Shown: in pieces, positions 41,179-50,092 of the stretch
Layout of the letters: each line of letters opens with the position of its first letter
Position numbering within the stretch: position 1 is the stretch's first letter
Assembly (NCBI RefSeq): GCF_001552535.1
Contig: NZ_BCRJ01000003.1
Location: 1-64,000 of the forward strand
Length of the DNA stretch: 64,000 bases
Reading direction: 5' to 3'
DNA from: Nocardioides jensenii JCM 1364 = NBRC 14755
Lineage (GTDB): Bacteria > Actinomycetota > Actinomycetes > Propionibacteriales > Nocardioidaceae
Program-made: the position numbers and the translations under genes
The notes under the pieces: model-generated
What the model was told of the DNA's origin: nothing
The model's database searches: none
What the model saw: the letters and a program-made list of their open reading frames with translations, nothing else

Positions 41179-41310
41179 ATGGAAAGCATTCTGTTGACCG
41201 TCTACGTGCTCGTCTGGCCCCTGCTTGCGGGCATCGTGCTGTTCGTGATCACCGCGGGCTTCGTCAAGGAGTGGCGTGAGGCACGACGCGAGGGCCGCGA
41301 CCTGATCTGA
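41179..41310 (+). CDS. putative transporter small subunit, single-helix membrane protein
   Basis: 43 aa with one hydrophobic helix (ILLTVYVLVWPLLAGIVLFV) and a basic, amphipathic tail FVKEWREARREGRDLI. This matches the small accessory subunits encoded just after some solute symporters. An AAGGAGG ribosome-binding site lies 7 nt before the ATG. Since the large transporter gene just upstream appears collapsed, this subunit may be an orphan or may serve a transporter elsewhere. A terminator follows. Confidence 0.65.
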   Translation: MESILLTVYVLVWPLLAGIVLFVITAGFVKEWREARREGRDLI

Positions 41311-41322
41311 GCGTGGACTCGA

Positions 41323-41362
41323 CCGCAAGCGGTGGGCGTGCGGCCCAGCCCACCGCTTGCGG
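41323..41362. terminator. bidirectional hairpin terminator
   Basis: Perfect 15-nt arms CCGCAAGCGGTGGGC (41323-41337) and its complement (41348-41362) with a 10-nt loop. It sits between the convergent small-subunit gene and the M15 peptidase gene, 12 and 23 nt from their stops, and can serve both. Confidence 0.8.
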
Positions 41363-41385
41363 CCCCACGCCACCATCGCCTCAAC

Positions 41386-42774
41386 CTAGTGGCACTCGCC
41401 CACACAACGAGGTGCGATCAGGATCCGCGCGGCCCCGGCGGTGGCATCGAAGTGCTGGGTGTCGCCGTTGCCGTAGGTCCACCGCAGACCGTGGCGGCGC
41501 ATCAGCTGGACCACGGGGTGACTGGTGCTGCGCCAGGAGACGCGGTACGACGGGTGGTAGTGCCACCACGAGTTCGGGACCAGGCCGGTGCGGGAGCGGT
41601 AGGGATTCTCCCAGGTGTTGACGTCGACGGCGGTGCCCCACGAGTGGGGCGACTTCACCCCGGGGCTGTTGACGACGTTGCGGCAGTTGAACGCCGAGGT
41701 GTTCCCGGCGGCCATCGAGCGATAGTCGTTGCCGCCGTGCAGGACGCTGCTCCACCCGAAGCGGTCCACCCGGTACATGGCCCGGATCGGGTGGCGGCCG
41801 TCGTACATCGCCTTCAGGGCGCCGGCCACGTTTCCGGCGACCCGTGCGTTGACGACCATCTCGCCGCGTCGGCGATAGCCGTCGTAGGCCCAGTAGTTGA
41901 CCCTGATCAGGCGCAGGCCGGACCGGCCGACCGGGCAGCCGGAGTGCCAGGAGCGGCCGACCATCTGCCGCCAGATCGGATGGGAGATCGGGCTGACCGT
42001 GACCGCGGCACCCGGCTGCGTGGCCCGCGGCTGGGCGGGCAGCTTGATCCGCGGGCTGGGTGCGCCGCGGGGCATCCGGAAGGGCACGCCGGGCGGTCGG
42101 TTGTCGACGGTGCGGGTGCCACTGATGGCGCCCTTCGCCCACGAGCCGGCGATGCCGACGGCACGCCAGCGGCTGTCGGAGCGGACCTTGTAGTTCCAGG
42201 TGGCGCGCCCCGCGGCGTCGGTGTTCATCGTCCTGCGGGCCACCCACCGCTTGCCGACCAGTTGCTGGATGCGGACCTCGCCGTGCACCGGGATCCCGCC
42301 CGGCGTCCGCCACAGCACCTTGAAGACTGCGTACGTCTCGTCGACGACACGTAGGGGCGCGGAGAATCCCATGCGCGTGGCACGGCGCAGCAAGGTGATC
42401 GTGCGGACCGCGGACACCGACGCGGCGTGCGTCTGGTCGCCGGCGTACCGGGCCCGGAAGGTGTTGTCCGAGGCCACCCGGCTCATCGTCGCCGGGATGG
42501 CGACATGGCCGTTCGCGCCCGTCGTGGCATCGGCGACCGGCCGCCAGACGCCTCCCAGGCGACGCTCGAGCGTGACCGCGGCCCCGGCGAGCGGAGTGCT
42601 GTCGGCCGCGACCACCCCCACGTCGAGGTTGACGGTCTGGCCCTCGTAGCGGGCGGGACCGGTGATGGTCGTGGTGGTGGCGATCAGAGCGGACTCGTCG
42701 GCATTGGCCGAGAGCGGCGCCGAGAACAAGCCGATGACCATGCCGAACAGTGCGACCAGGCTGGCGATGCGCAT
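41386..42774 (-). CDS. secreted M15-type peptidase (VanY-like) with Ig-like N-terminus
   Basis: 462 aa from ATG 42774, with a Sec signal peptide ending at SANA. Residues ~30-230 form one or two Ig-like beta domains (TTTITGPARYEGQTVNLDV and later). The C-terminal ~200 residues are an M15 zinc peptidase: KSPHSWGTAVDVNTWENP gives the HxxxxxxxD metal site, and GDTQHFDA the third ligand. It probably trims the D-Ala end of wall peptides or another secreted peptide. The protein ends with a disulfide-type Cys pair. The ATG lacks a strong ribosome-binding site. Confidence 0.85.
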   Translation of the reverse strand: MRIASLVALFGMVIGLFSAPLSANADESALIATTTTITGPARYEGQTVNLDVGVVAADSTPLAGAAVTLERRLGGVWRPVADATTGANGHVAIPATMSRVASDNTFRARYAGDQTHAASVSAVRTITLLRRATRMGFSAPLRVVDETYAVFKVLWRTPGGIPVHGEVRIQQLVGKRWVARRTMNTDAAGRATWNYKVRSDSRWRAVGIAGSWAKGAISGTRTVDNRPPGVPFRMPRGAPSPRIKLPAQPRATQPGAAVTVSPISHPIWRQMVGRSWHSGCPVGRSGLRLIRVNYWAYDGYRRRGEMVVNARVAGNVAGALKAMYDGRHPIRAMYRVDRFGWSSVLHGGNDYRSMAAGNTSAFNCRNVVNSPGVKSPHSWGTAVDVNTWENPYRSRTGLVPNSWWHYHPSYRVSWRSTSHPVVQLMRRHGLRWTYGNGDTQHFDATAGAARILIAPRCVGECH

Positions 42775-42890
42775 GGATCTCCCCGTGTCAGAACGTGCCG
42801 AGCAGTGCGGGCCCGACCATTGTGGCCGAGGCCTCACTCCTCCAGACGGAAGTGGGCGGCGATCCGTTGCATTCAGCGAGCAGAAAGATG

Positions 42891-42936
42891 CACGACGTGG
42901 TGGCCACCCCCAGGAGCGGGTGGCCACCACGTCGTG
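42891..42936 (-). terminator. intrinsic terminator of ssrA
   Basis: Perfect 19-nt arms (42891-42909 and 42918-42936) with an 8-nt loop, 19 nt beyond the tmRNA 3' end. On the minus strand it is followed by CATCTTTCTGC. It is one of the strongest hairpins in the window. Confidence 0.85.
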
Positions 42937-42955
42937 ACTTCAAGAGGTGATCGTG

Positions 42956-43322
42956 TGGAGCTGGCGGGAATCGAACCCGCGTCCTCGAGCGCCGAACCAG
43001 GTCTTCTCCGGGTGCAGTCAGTGCTGGCGTTTTCTCGGCCCCGGCGCTCCCACAGACACGTCGCCGACAGGCTCAGTCAGGAAAAAGTCCCGATCAACCC
43101 TCCTGACAGGTGTTGATCAGCAAGCCTTCTTGATGAGGCCAGGTTCCGGGACGAAGGCAGATGCCCGGTCTGACCCTTCGATCACTGCTCAGGCAGCGAG
43201 AGCGAAGTCGTTGCGGTTTGAGTTGGCAACTATGGTTTTCCAGCGATCGTTTACGAGATGACGCTGGCTTCTCGACCCGCTTCCCCTGGAACTAACGTCC
43301 CAAGTCGAAACCGATCAGCCCC
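42956..43322 (-). ncRNA. ssrA: transfer-messenger RNA
   Basis: About 367 nt. The 5' end GGGGCTGATCGGTTTCGAC and the 3' T-arm GGGTTCGATTCCCGCCAGC with acceptor strand CAGCTCCA form the tRNA-like half. CCA is not encoded. The tag reading frame (43189-43227) encodes ANSNRNDFALAA then TGA, preceded by CCATAGTT. It rescues stalled ribosomes with SmpB (gene at 44811-45287) and marks products for ClpXP-type proteolysis. It is a one-piece form. A strong terminator follows. Confidence 0.97.
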
Positions 43323-43399
43323 TCTTGAGTTGTACTGCGGTAACCATATCGAGTGGCGGATCATTCCCCAAAGGGGTTAGCCCCTTGGTCGGACCGGGG

Positions 43400-43909
43400 T
43401 CACGACCATCGCGCACCGTTGGCGACCAGCGCGTCGGCGAATGCCCGCGCATGTCGGCCCTCACGCAGGGACTTGAGGGAGTTCCGGGTGACGCGGTTGA
43501 TGTGCTCCACGCTGACGTCGCACCTGACCTCGCCCATCGGCCCGGTCAGGGTCAGAGCGGCCGGAGCCATCGCGCCGCGGAACCGGACTGCGAGCTGGGG
43601 GCACGGAACGGTCCAGTCCGGGGCATCGGCTCCGTCCGGGACGAAGGCGAGGGTGCCCTCATCGAGGTGGAACGTGCCGAACCTCGCGTTCAGGGTCCCG
43701 CCCATGGCGCCGATCAGGCCACCACCGAGCACCTGGGCGTTCCAGACACCGCGACCAGCCGGTCCCGCGTACGACCCGTGCAGCGGTGGCGCAGGTTGCC
43801 AACCAGGTTGTCGTGCGCGGCCTGTGCGGGTGATTGCGAACACCGTGAGCCCGATGACGACTGCGAGGGTCACCGGCACCAGGAGGGCCACGAGCACGAA
43901 CCAGATCAT
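43400..43909 (-). CDS. single-pass membrane protein of unknown function
   Basis: 169 aa from ATG 43909. One N-terminal hydrophobic helix (MIWFVLVALLVPVTLAVVIG) is followed by a polar linker. A beta-rich domain comes next: NARFGTFHLDEGTLAFVPDG and AVRFRGAMAPAALTLTGPMG. I do not recognise the family; the fold could be PH-like. It lies 29 nt downstream of the amidohydrolase gene on the same strand, so it may be its operon partner. An in-frame extension upstream to 43978 overlaps that gene and is unlikely. Confidence 0.7.
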   Translation of the reverse strand: MIWFVLVALLVPVTLAVVIGLTVFAITRTGRARQPGWQPAPPLHGSYAGPAGRGVWNAQVLGGGLIGAMGGTLNARFGTFHLDEGTLAFVPDGADAPDWTVPCPQLAVRFRGAMAPAALTLTGPMGEVRCDVSVEHINRVTRNSLKSLREGRHARAFADALVANGARWS

Positions 43910-43938
43910 GCGCAGATCATGCCCGGGCCGGGACCGGT

Positions 43939-44814
43939 TCACGCACGGGCGTCGAAGAGCTCGTGGCCGTTGCTCCACAGGACTCGGCGCAGCCAGGCGT
44001 CGTCCAGGCCGGCGTGGCGCTGCGCGAGGAGCTCGATCGAGTCGATCTGGTGCTCATAGGGATAGGGAATGTTCGGGAAGTCGGAGCCGAGCAGCACCTT
44101 GTCTCCCAGGGCGGCCAGACGCGGAAGCAGCTCCGCGGGGTAGCGCCCGCCCATCTCCTCGAAGAACTCGGTGAAGGCCATCGTCGTGTCGAGGCGCACG
44201 TTGACGAAACGCTCGGCCATGGAGAGGAACTCGGCGTACTCCGGCGCGCCCATGTGGGCCATCACCAGGGCCAGCCGCGGGTGCCGGCCCAGCAGATCCT
44301 CGACCGGGCCGGGGCCGGTGAACGCGGTCGGTACCGGGCCGGAGCCGGCGTGCAGGACGATGGGGGTGCCGGCCTCGGCCAGCACTCCCCAGGCATCGTC
44401 GAGGAGCGGATCGGTGACGTGGAAGGCCCCCACCTGGACGTGCACCTTGAACAGCTCGACGCCGGCCTCGATGCGCTTCCTGACGTAGTCGGCCGCCCCC
44501 GGCTCCGGGTAGAACGTGCCGCAGCGCAGGGCCTCGGGATGCCGATCGGCGAACCCGGCCGACCATTCGTTGAGGAACTCGGCCATGTCCGGCTTGTGCG
44601 CGTAGGCCAGCGCCGAGAACCGGCGTACGCCGAACGAGCGAAGCGTCTCGACGAGGACGTCGTCCTCATCGCGATAGGTCAGCGGCCACTCACGCCCGAT
44701 CAACGGTCCGGCCGAGTCGAAGACCGCGCGCACCTTCGCCATCACCGTGGGCGGCAGGAAGTGCGTGTGGACGTCGAAGAACCCGGGGATGCCGAGCCTG
44801 GTGAAGACATTCAT
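43939..44814 (-). CDS. amidohydrolase-family (ACMSD-like) metal-dependent hydrolase
   Basis: 291 aa from ATG 44814, coupled to smpB by a 4-nt overlap. [14 protein letters not shown] carries the HxH metal ligands, [10 protein letters not shown] and [15 protein letters not shown] further His residues, and [18 protein letters not shown] the catalytic Asp of the amidohydrolase_2 (decarboxylase/lactonase) family. The substrate is unknown. Its place after smpB is probably a chance operon linkage, not a role in ribosome rescue. Confidence 0.88.
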   Translation of the reverse strand: MNVFTRLGIPGFFDVHTHFLPPTVMAKVRAVFDSAGPLIGREWPLTYRDEDDVLVETLRSFGVRRFSALAYAHKPDMAEFLNEWSAGFADRHPEALRCGTFYPEPGAADYVRKRIEAGVELFKVHVQVGAFHVTDPLLDDAWGVLAEAGTPIVLHAGSGPVPTAFTGPGPVEDLLGRHPRLALVMAHMGAPEYAEFLSMAERFVNVRLDTTMAFTEFFEEMGGRYPAELLPRLAALGDKVLLGSDFPNIPYPYEHQIDSIELLAQRHAGLDDAWLRRVLWSNGHELFDARA

Positions 44815-45287
44815 CCCATGCCCTTGAGCCGACGACCGACCTCGATCTCCTTCTCGCGCGTGGCCTGGCGCTCGGCGATGGTGTGCCGTTTGTCCCAGGT
44901 CTTCTTGCCCTTGGCCAGCGCGATCTCGACCTTGGCCCGTCCGTCCTTGAAGTAGATCGACAGCGGCACGAGAGTGAAGCCCTTCTCGTTGACCCGGCGC
45001 TCGATCTTGTCGATCTCGCCCCGGTTGAGCAGCAGCTTGCGCTTGCGTCGCGCGGCATGGTTGGTCCAGGTGCCCTGGGAGTACTCGGGGATGTGCACGT
45101 TGTGCAACCACACCTCGCCGCCGTCAACCTCGCAGAAGCCGTCGACCAGGGACGCGCGCCCCAGGCGCAACGACTTCACCTCGGTGCCGACGAGGACCAT
45201 GCCGGCCTCGTACGTCGTGTCGATGTGGTAGTCGTGACGCGCCTTCTTGTTCTGCGCGACCGGCTTCGTGCCCTGCTCCTTGACCAT
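44811..45287 (-). CDS. smpB: tmRNA-binding protein SmpB
   Basis: 158 aa. [20 protein letters not shown] begins the OB-fold core, [17 protein letters not shown] follows, and the basic tail [17 protein letters not shown] inserts in the ribosome mRNA channel. It binds tmRNA and delivers it to stalled ribosomes. The tmRNA gene lies 1.5 kb downstream on the same strand, and prfB and ftsEX are upstream. The start is an ATG with no strong ribosome-binding site. Confidence 0.97.
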   Translation of the reverse strand: MVKEQGTKPVAQNKKARHDYHIDTTYEAGMVLVGTEVKSLRLGRASLVDGFCEVDGGEVWLHNVHIPEYSQGTWTNHAARRKRKLLLNRGEIDKIERRVNEKGFTLVPLSIYFKDGRAKVEIALAKGKKTWDKRHTIAERQATREKEIEVGRRLKGMG

Positions 45288-45331
45288 GGGGACAGTCTCT
45301 CAACCGCTGGCAAGCCGTTTGGTCGGCAGGG

Positions 45332-46606
45332 TCACAGCCAGTTCATCGGGTCAGTCGGTGCACCGTTCACCATCACCGTGAAGTGCAGGTGACAGCCGGT
45401 CGACCAGCCGGTGGTGCCGACGTACCCGATCACCTGTCCACGCTTCACGTGCGAGCCGACGCCCACCGTGTAGGACGTGGCGTGGTTGTAGATCGTGGCC
45501 AGGCCGACACCGCGCACGTGCCCGTTGTCGACGATCAGGCGGTTGCCCCACGCGGTCTGGTAGTAGCTCTCGATCACCGTGCCGTCGGCCGCGGCGTAGA
45601 GCGGCTGGCCGCAGCCGGCGCCGAAGTCGGTGCCGTCGTGGAGCGAGTAGTAGCCGTAGATCGGGTGGACCCGGTAACCGTAGGACGAGGTGACCGGACC
45701 ACTGACCGGGTAGCTCAGGTAGCCGCCCGAAGGCCCGGGCTTGCTGGGACCGCCGGCCTTCTTCGCTGCGGCCGCGGCACGCGCCCGCAGCATCGACTCG
45801 ATGCGGCTCTGCTCCTTCTTCAGCTTGGCCAGCTCGGCGGCGTCACGCTGCTTGACCCTGGCCGCTGAGGCGCGGGCGCTCGAACGCGCGCCGACCAGGC
45901 GGCGCACGGAGGCGGCCTGGCTCTCGGCCTGTGCCTCGAGCGTCTCCATCAGGTCGAGCCGCTCGGCGGCCTCCTGGCGCTTCTGCTTCACGGCGTCGCG
46001 CTTGTCGGCCAGGTTGTCCTTCTTGACCTGGAGCAGCACCTCGGCGACCTCGAGGTCGGTGAGCTGGGTGTTCTCCTCGTCGACCACGGCATTGGTGGTC
46101 TCCAGGGTGCGGCTCACTTCGTCCAGGTCTTCGGCACCGAGGATCGAGGACACCTGCTGGAGCTGCGGGTCGCCGTACTCGTAGACGTCGGCGATGCGGT
46201 CGGCGACGACGACGCGCTGCCCCTTGACGGCCTGCTGGCCCTCGTCCAGCTCGGCACGGGCGGTGTTCAGCTGGGCCACGGCCAGCTCCAGCGCCGCCTG
46301 GGCCTGCCGGTCGCGGACACGGGCCGTGGTCAACCTGCCACGGGTCTCGGTCAGCTCGTTGCGGGCCGTCGTCAACTCAGCACGCGCGTTGGTCAGCCGG
46401 GCCACGGCCTTGCGCAGTGCAGCGCTCGACTCGTCGAGGTCCTCGTGCGCGGCACTGATGTCCTGCTTGACCTTGTGCTTCTTGCGCTTGAGGTCCTTGT
46501 CGTCCGCGTGCGCCAGGGGCGCGCAGATCATGCCGATCACCATCAAGGTTGCGGCCACGAGGACCACCAAGCGGTGTCGGTCGTCGCTGGGGAAGGAGCG
46601 AGCCAC
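45332..46606 (-). CDS. EnvC-like M23 peptidoglycan endopeptidase
   Basis: 424 aa from a GTG, with a signal peptide (LVVLVAATLMVIGMICAPLAHA). Residues ~35-285 form long coiled coils rich in Arg, Glu and Ala. The C-terminal M23 domain has HDGTDFGAGCG (His and Asp zinc ligands) and HLHFTVMVNG. This coiled-coil plus M23 design is that of EnvC/PcsB-type proteins activated by FtsEX. The gene follows ftsE-ftsX on the same strand, which strongly suggests control by that complex at the septum. Confidence 0.9.
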   Translation of the reverse strand: MARSFPSDDRHRLVVLVAATLMVIGMICAPLAHADDKDLKRKKHKVKQDISAAHEDLDESSAALRKAVARLTNARAELTTARNELTETRGRLTTARVRDRQAQAALELAVAQLNTARAELDEGQQAVKGQRVVVADRIADVYEYGDPQLQQVSSILGAEDLDEVSRTLETTNAVVDEENTQLTDLEVAEVLLQVKKDNLADKRDAVKQKRQEAAERLDLMETLEAQAESQAASVRRLVGARSSARASAARVKQRDAAELAKLKKEQSRIESMLRARAAAAAKKAGGPSKPGPSGGYLSYPVSGPVTSSYGYRVHPIYGYYSLHDGTDFGAGCGQPLYAAADGTVIESYYQTAWGNRLIVDNGHVRGVGLATIYNHATSYTVGVGSHVKRGQVIGYVGTTGWSTGCHLHFTVMVNGAPTDPMNWL

Positions 46607-46658
46607 CGTAAAAGCCTTCGTTCGGGGAAGTGAACGCCTTGACGTTAGACGACGAACC

Positions 46659-47570
46659 TCAGACTTTGAGGTATTTGCGGGTCAGTAGGAGAGTCGGAAC
46701 CACGGTGAGCAGTGGTCCGATGATCGCGATCCACCCCAGGGCCTCCACATAGTCGGGCCATCCGATCCATGGAAGGAACTGGATCTGCTCGCTGATCCGC
46801 TCCTTGATGCCGAACTGCATGAACGCGGCCAGCGTGCCTCCCGCCAGCACCACACCGAACAACGCGGTCACCAAGGCCTCGAGGAGGAACGGCAGCGAGA
46901 TGTAGAGGCTGGAGGCACCGACCAGTCGCATGATGCCGATCTCGCGGCGACGCGCGAACGCGGCCAGACGGATCGTGTTCGCCACCAGCAGCAGGGCGGC
47001 GAAGATCAGGAACCCGGCGATGAAGTAGGCGCCGATGCGGAAGGTGTCGAGGGTCTTGAAGACCGGCTCGACGATCTTGCGGTTGTCGCGAACGCTGTAG
47101 ACGCCGTCGAGCCCGCCCACCTCGCTGGCGATGCCCTTGAACTCGTCGCGCTCCTTCAGGTCGATCCAGACCGACTCGCGCAGCGACTCGGGGCCCAGGC
47201 CCTTGAGCAGCTTGGCCAGGTAGTCGTCACTGAAGAGCTCCTGCGCCTTGTCGTAGGCCTGCTCCTGGGTCTCGACCCGGTAGCCGGAAACCTCGGGGTT
47301 CTCGTCGACGACCTTGAGGATGGCCTCCCGCTGGGCGTCGGTCACCTCTCCCGAGCACTGCGGGGTGCGGGAGTTCTCGTTGCACAGCGAGACGATGATC
47401 TGGTTCAGGTCACCGAAACGCTGCTCGGCCTTGTCGGCCTCGGAGTTGAGCAGCAGCCCGAGACCCACCAGGGTCAGGGAGACGAAGAGCGTGAGGACCA
47501 CGGCGATGTGCATGGTCAGGTTGCGGCGGAGCCCCTGGACGAGCTCGGAGAAGACATGGCGAAGCTGCAT
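46659..47570 (-). CDS. ftsX: cell-division permease-like protein FtsX
   Basis: 303 aa. It begins MQLRHVFSELVQGLRRNLTM, typical of FtsX. The first helix VVLTLFVSLTLVGLGLLL is followed by a large extracellular domain (about 55-165), then three more helices including FAALLLVANTIRLAAFARRR and a conserved EIGIMRLVGAS. It transmits FtsE ATP hydrolysis to an extracellular wall hydrolase. It lies 15 nt after ftsE and is followed by the EnvC-like peptidase gene, its likely partner. Confidence 0.96.
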   Translation of the reverse strand: MQLRHVFSELVQGLRRNLTMHIAVVLTLFVSLTLVGLGLLLNSEADKAEQRFGDLNQIIVSLCNENSRTPQCSGEVTDAQREAILKVVDENPEVSGYRVETQEQAYDKAQELFSDDYLAKLLKGLGPESLRESVWIDLKERDEFKGIASEVGGLDGVYSVRDNRKIVEPVFKTLDTFRIGAYFIAGFLIFAALLLVANTIRLAAFARRREIGIMRLVGASSLYISLPFLLEALVTALFGVVLAGGTLAAFMQFGIKERISEQIQFLPWIGWPDYVEALGWIAIIGPLLTVVPTLLLTRKYLKV

Positions 47571-47585
47571 GAGTGTGAGCCCCTC

Positions 47586-48275
47586 TCAGTTCTGGTAGCC
47601 GTAGATGCCGCGGGCCTGGTCGCGGACGACGCGGCCGTCCTCGAGCTCGATGACCCGCTTGCGCATCTGGTCGACGATGCCGGCGTCGTGGGTGGCCATC
47701 AGGACCGTCGTACCGGTACGGTTGATCCGGTCGAGCAGCTTCATGATGCCGATCGAGGTGTTCGGGTCGAGGTTGCCGGTGGGCTCGTCGGCGATCAGGA
47801 TCATCGGCCGGTTCACGAACGCGCGCGCGATCGCCACCCGCTGCTGCTCACCACCCGAGAGCTCGTCGGGGAGGCGGTCCTCCTTGCCGTCGAGGCCGAC
47901 CAGCTCGAGGGTCTCGGGCACCAGCTCGTTGATCTGGGAGCGCGACTTGCCGATCACCTGGAGCGCGAAGGCGACGTTCTCGGCGACCGTCTTGTTCTGC
48001 AGCAGACGGAAGTCCTGGAAGACCGTGCCGATCTGGCGGCGCAGCCGGGGCACCTTCCAGCCGGCGAGGCGGCTGATCTCCTTGCCGGCGACGTAGACAC
48101 GCCCTTCGGAGGCGCGGTACTCGCGGAGGATGAGGCGCAGGAAGGTCGACTTGCCGGAGCCGGACTGGCCGACGAGGAAGACGAACTCACCCTTCTCGAT
48201 GTCGACGGACACCTGTTCAAGGGCTGCGCGGGCCTGGCCCGGGTAGGTCTTGGAGACCTTTTCGAAGCGAATCAC
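47586..48275 (-). CDS. ftsE: cell-division ATP-binding protein FtsE
   Basis: 229 aa from a GTG. Walker A is GQSGSGKST, the signature is [14 protein letters not shown], and Walker B is [29 protein letters not shown] matches FtsE rather than generic ABC proteins. TAGACT ends 7 nt before the GTG, so the ftsEX transcript can begin here as a leaderless message. Usual gene order prfB-ftsE is interrupted by a metalloprotease gene and a DUF3558-like gene. Confidence 0.96.
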   Translation of the reverse strand: MIRFEKVSKTYPGQARAALEQVSVDIEKGEFVFLVGQSGSGKSTFLRLILREYRASEGRVYVAGKEISRLAGWKVPRLRRQIGTVFQDFRLLQNKTVAENVAFALQVIGKSRSQINELVPETLELVGLDGKEDRLPDELSGGEQQRVAIARAFVNRPMILIADEPTGNLDPNTSIGIMKLLDRINRTGTTVLMATHDAGIVDQMRKRVIELEDGRVVRDQARGIYGYQN

Positions 48276-48342
48276 TGGACGGAGTCTAGGTGACAGACCA
48301 AGCAGAACCGGTAAGTCGGGCTCGCCGTTGTGTCGGCGTACG

Positions 48343-48368
48343 GGCCGGGCCCGGTCGTGGGCCCGGCC
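48343..48368 (-). terminator. GC hairpin after the M43 protease gene
   Basis: GGCCGGGCCC (48343-48352) and GGGCCCGGCC (48359-48368) form a perfect 10-bp stem with a 6-nt loop. It lies 18 nt past the metalloprotease stop and separates it from ftsE. Confidence 0.65.
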
Positions 48369-48386
48369 GCAGGGCCGGTCAGGGGC

Positions 48387-49328
48387 TCAGCCGTTGCCCC
48401 CGGCCCGGAAGGCGATCCAGGCGTCGTTCATGCGCTCGACCTGACCGGGCGTGAACATGTTCATGCAGGAGTCCTGCGTGTAGTCCATGAAGTTGTGGAT
48501 CGGGTCGAGGCCCGGCGCCGAGCAGGTGTCGGCGCCCTCGGGGCAGTCGAACTGCGGGATCGCCTCACGCGGTGTGTCCGCAACGCCGTCACCGCTGGCC
48601 GAGCAGGCGCCGGCGAAGGTGTGCTCGAGCATCATCCAGTGGCCGACCTCGTGGGTGAGCGTGTCGCCGAGTGCGTACTTGCCGGCAGTGCCCCCGGGCA
48701 TCGACTCGTCGAGCATCACCACGCCGTCGACGTAGTCACGACCGTTGTTGTAGTCCTTGGGGAAGTAGGCCCAGCCGAGCAGTCCCCCGCCGATGTCGGC
48801 GACGTAGACGTTGAGCGTCTCGGAGTCACCCTGGTGCAGGGCCTTCTTCATGTCGCGCTCGGTCTTGCCCGGCGCGACGTGTGCCCAGGCGGCGTTGACC
48901 GTCCAGGTGGTGTCCGTGAGGGCGAAACGGAACGGAGAGTCCGCGGCATCCGGGGAGGTCGCGCCGCTGTAGGAGACGTTGAGCACGTCGACCTGGTCGG
49001 CGATCATCGTCTCGAGCCGCGACCGCTGGGCGTCGTCCGGCGCGGTCTCGGAGATCACGTGGAAGACCGTGTCGATGGTGACCGACCCGTCGGGCATGCG
49101 GGGCGAGTCCTTGATCACGCCGTACTTCTTCGCGTCCTTCGCGGCGTAGAGGGCCGGCTCCTTCGCCGTTGCTCCTTCCTTGACCCGGGCCAGGTCGGGG
49201 TGCTCCTCACAGGCCTGCACACCCGGGGAGGCCATGCTCGCGGGGCTGGTCGCGACCGCGCCACCGCCGAACAGCGCCGAACTCGCCGCGACCGCAGCAA
49301 TTGCCAGGAACGTTCTCTTCGCCCGCAT
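48387..49328 (-). CDS. secreted M43 (pappalysin-like) zinc metalloprotease
   Basis: 313 aa from ATG 49328 with a GGGAGGAAA ribosome-binding site and a Sec signal peptide (FLAIAAVAASSALFGGGAVA). The zinc motif is HEVGHWMMLEH (HExxHxxGxxH form) and the Met-turn lies in NFMDYTQDSCMNMF. Paired cysteines (ACSASGDGV, DCPEGADTCSAP) are typical of family M43B. It is an extracellular peptidase inserted between prfB and ftsE. Flanking genes do not reveal a substrate. The preceding in-frame extension to 49403 is rejected. Confidence 0.9.
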   Translation of the reverse strand: MRAKRTFLAIAAVAASSALFGGGAVATSPASMASPGVQACEEHPDLARVKEGATAKEPALYAAKDAKKYGVIKDSPRMPDGSVTIDTVFHVISETAPDDAQRSRLETMIADQVDVLNVSYSGATSPDAADSPFRFALTDTTWTVNAAWAHVAPGKTERDMKKALHQGDSETLNVYVADIGGGLLGWAYFPKDYNNGRDYVDGVVMLDESMPGGTAGKYALGDTLTHEVGHWMMLEHTFAGACSASGDGVADTPREAIPQFDCPEGADTCSAPGLDPIHNFMDYTQDSCMNMFTPGQVERMNDAWIAFRAGGNG

Positions 49329-49431
49329 GATTTCCTCCCGATCAGAATGTGACGGACTGAACGTACAACGCAGGTCGGGACGCTGACCACAGGTGCGCGG
49401 CACTGATTCTCCGTCGGGCTAACGTGACCTC

Positions 49432-50052
49432 ATGCGAACCGTGTCGAGCCACGTCGTGGCCGTGGCGACGACAGTCCTCCTCCTGGCGGGCTTGATCTCC
49501 TGCAGCTCCGACAACGATCCCGGGACCGAGCCCACTGTCGCCGCCACCCCGATCTCCGAGTACGACGCGACCGGCGTGACCGTGGCACGCGCCGACTTCT
49601 GCGACCGCATCCCCGACGGCGCGGTGGAGGCGGCGGTCGGCGAGGTCGAGGACACCGGCCACTACGGGAACGGCGAGTCGGCCAGCATCACCGACGAGGT
49701 CGAGGACGTCGCCCATGAGTTCAACTGCACCTTCACCGGGACGTCGGGCGCGGTGGCCCGGGTCTGGGTGTTCGTGCCACAGGTCACCAGGGCGCGGGCG
49801 CAGGCCCTGGTCAAGCAGGTCGGTCAGGAGCGCGGTTGCCGCCTCGTCGACGGACAGGGCTTCGGCACACCGTCGACCGGGGCACTGTGCCGGTCGAAGT
49901 CCGGCGCCGAGGCGTCCTACCGGGGCCTGTTCGTGGACTCCTGGCTGGCCTGCTCGCTCACCGACCCTGACCGCAAGGCGCCAGCCGAACCGGCCCTCGA
50001 GAAGGCCGGCAACTGGTGCGTGCAGGCCGCCTCGGCTGCCGCCACCGAGTAG
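49432..50052 (+). CDS. DUF3558-like lipoprotein
   Basis: 206 aa with a lipoprotein signal (VVAVATTVLLLAGLISCSS; lipobox LISC). After a short linker the domain holds six cysteines: ADFCDRIP, EFNCTFTG, RGCRLVDG, ALCRSKSG, LACSLTD and NWCVQA. The layout resembles DUF3558 proteins, but the match is moderate. It is probably anchored on the outer membrane face. TAACGT ends 6 nt before the ATG. The gene is divergent from the M43 protease gene and convergent with prfB. Confidence 0.7.
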   Translation: MRTVSSHVVAVATTVLLLAGLISCSSDNDPGTEPTVAATPISEYDATGVTVARADFCDRIPDGAVEAAVGEVEDTGHYGNGESASITDEVEDVAHEFNCTFTGTSGAVARVWVFVPQVTRARAQALVKQVGQERGCRLVDGQGFGTPSTGALCRSKSGAEASYRGLFVDSWLACSLTDPDRKAPAEPALEKAGNWCVQAASAAATE

Positions 50053-50092
50053 CAGTCGCCCGACCCGGCCGCGGATCAGGTTTGACTCGGGC

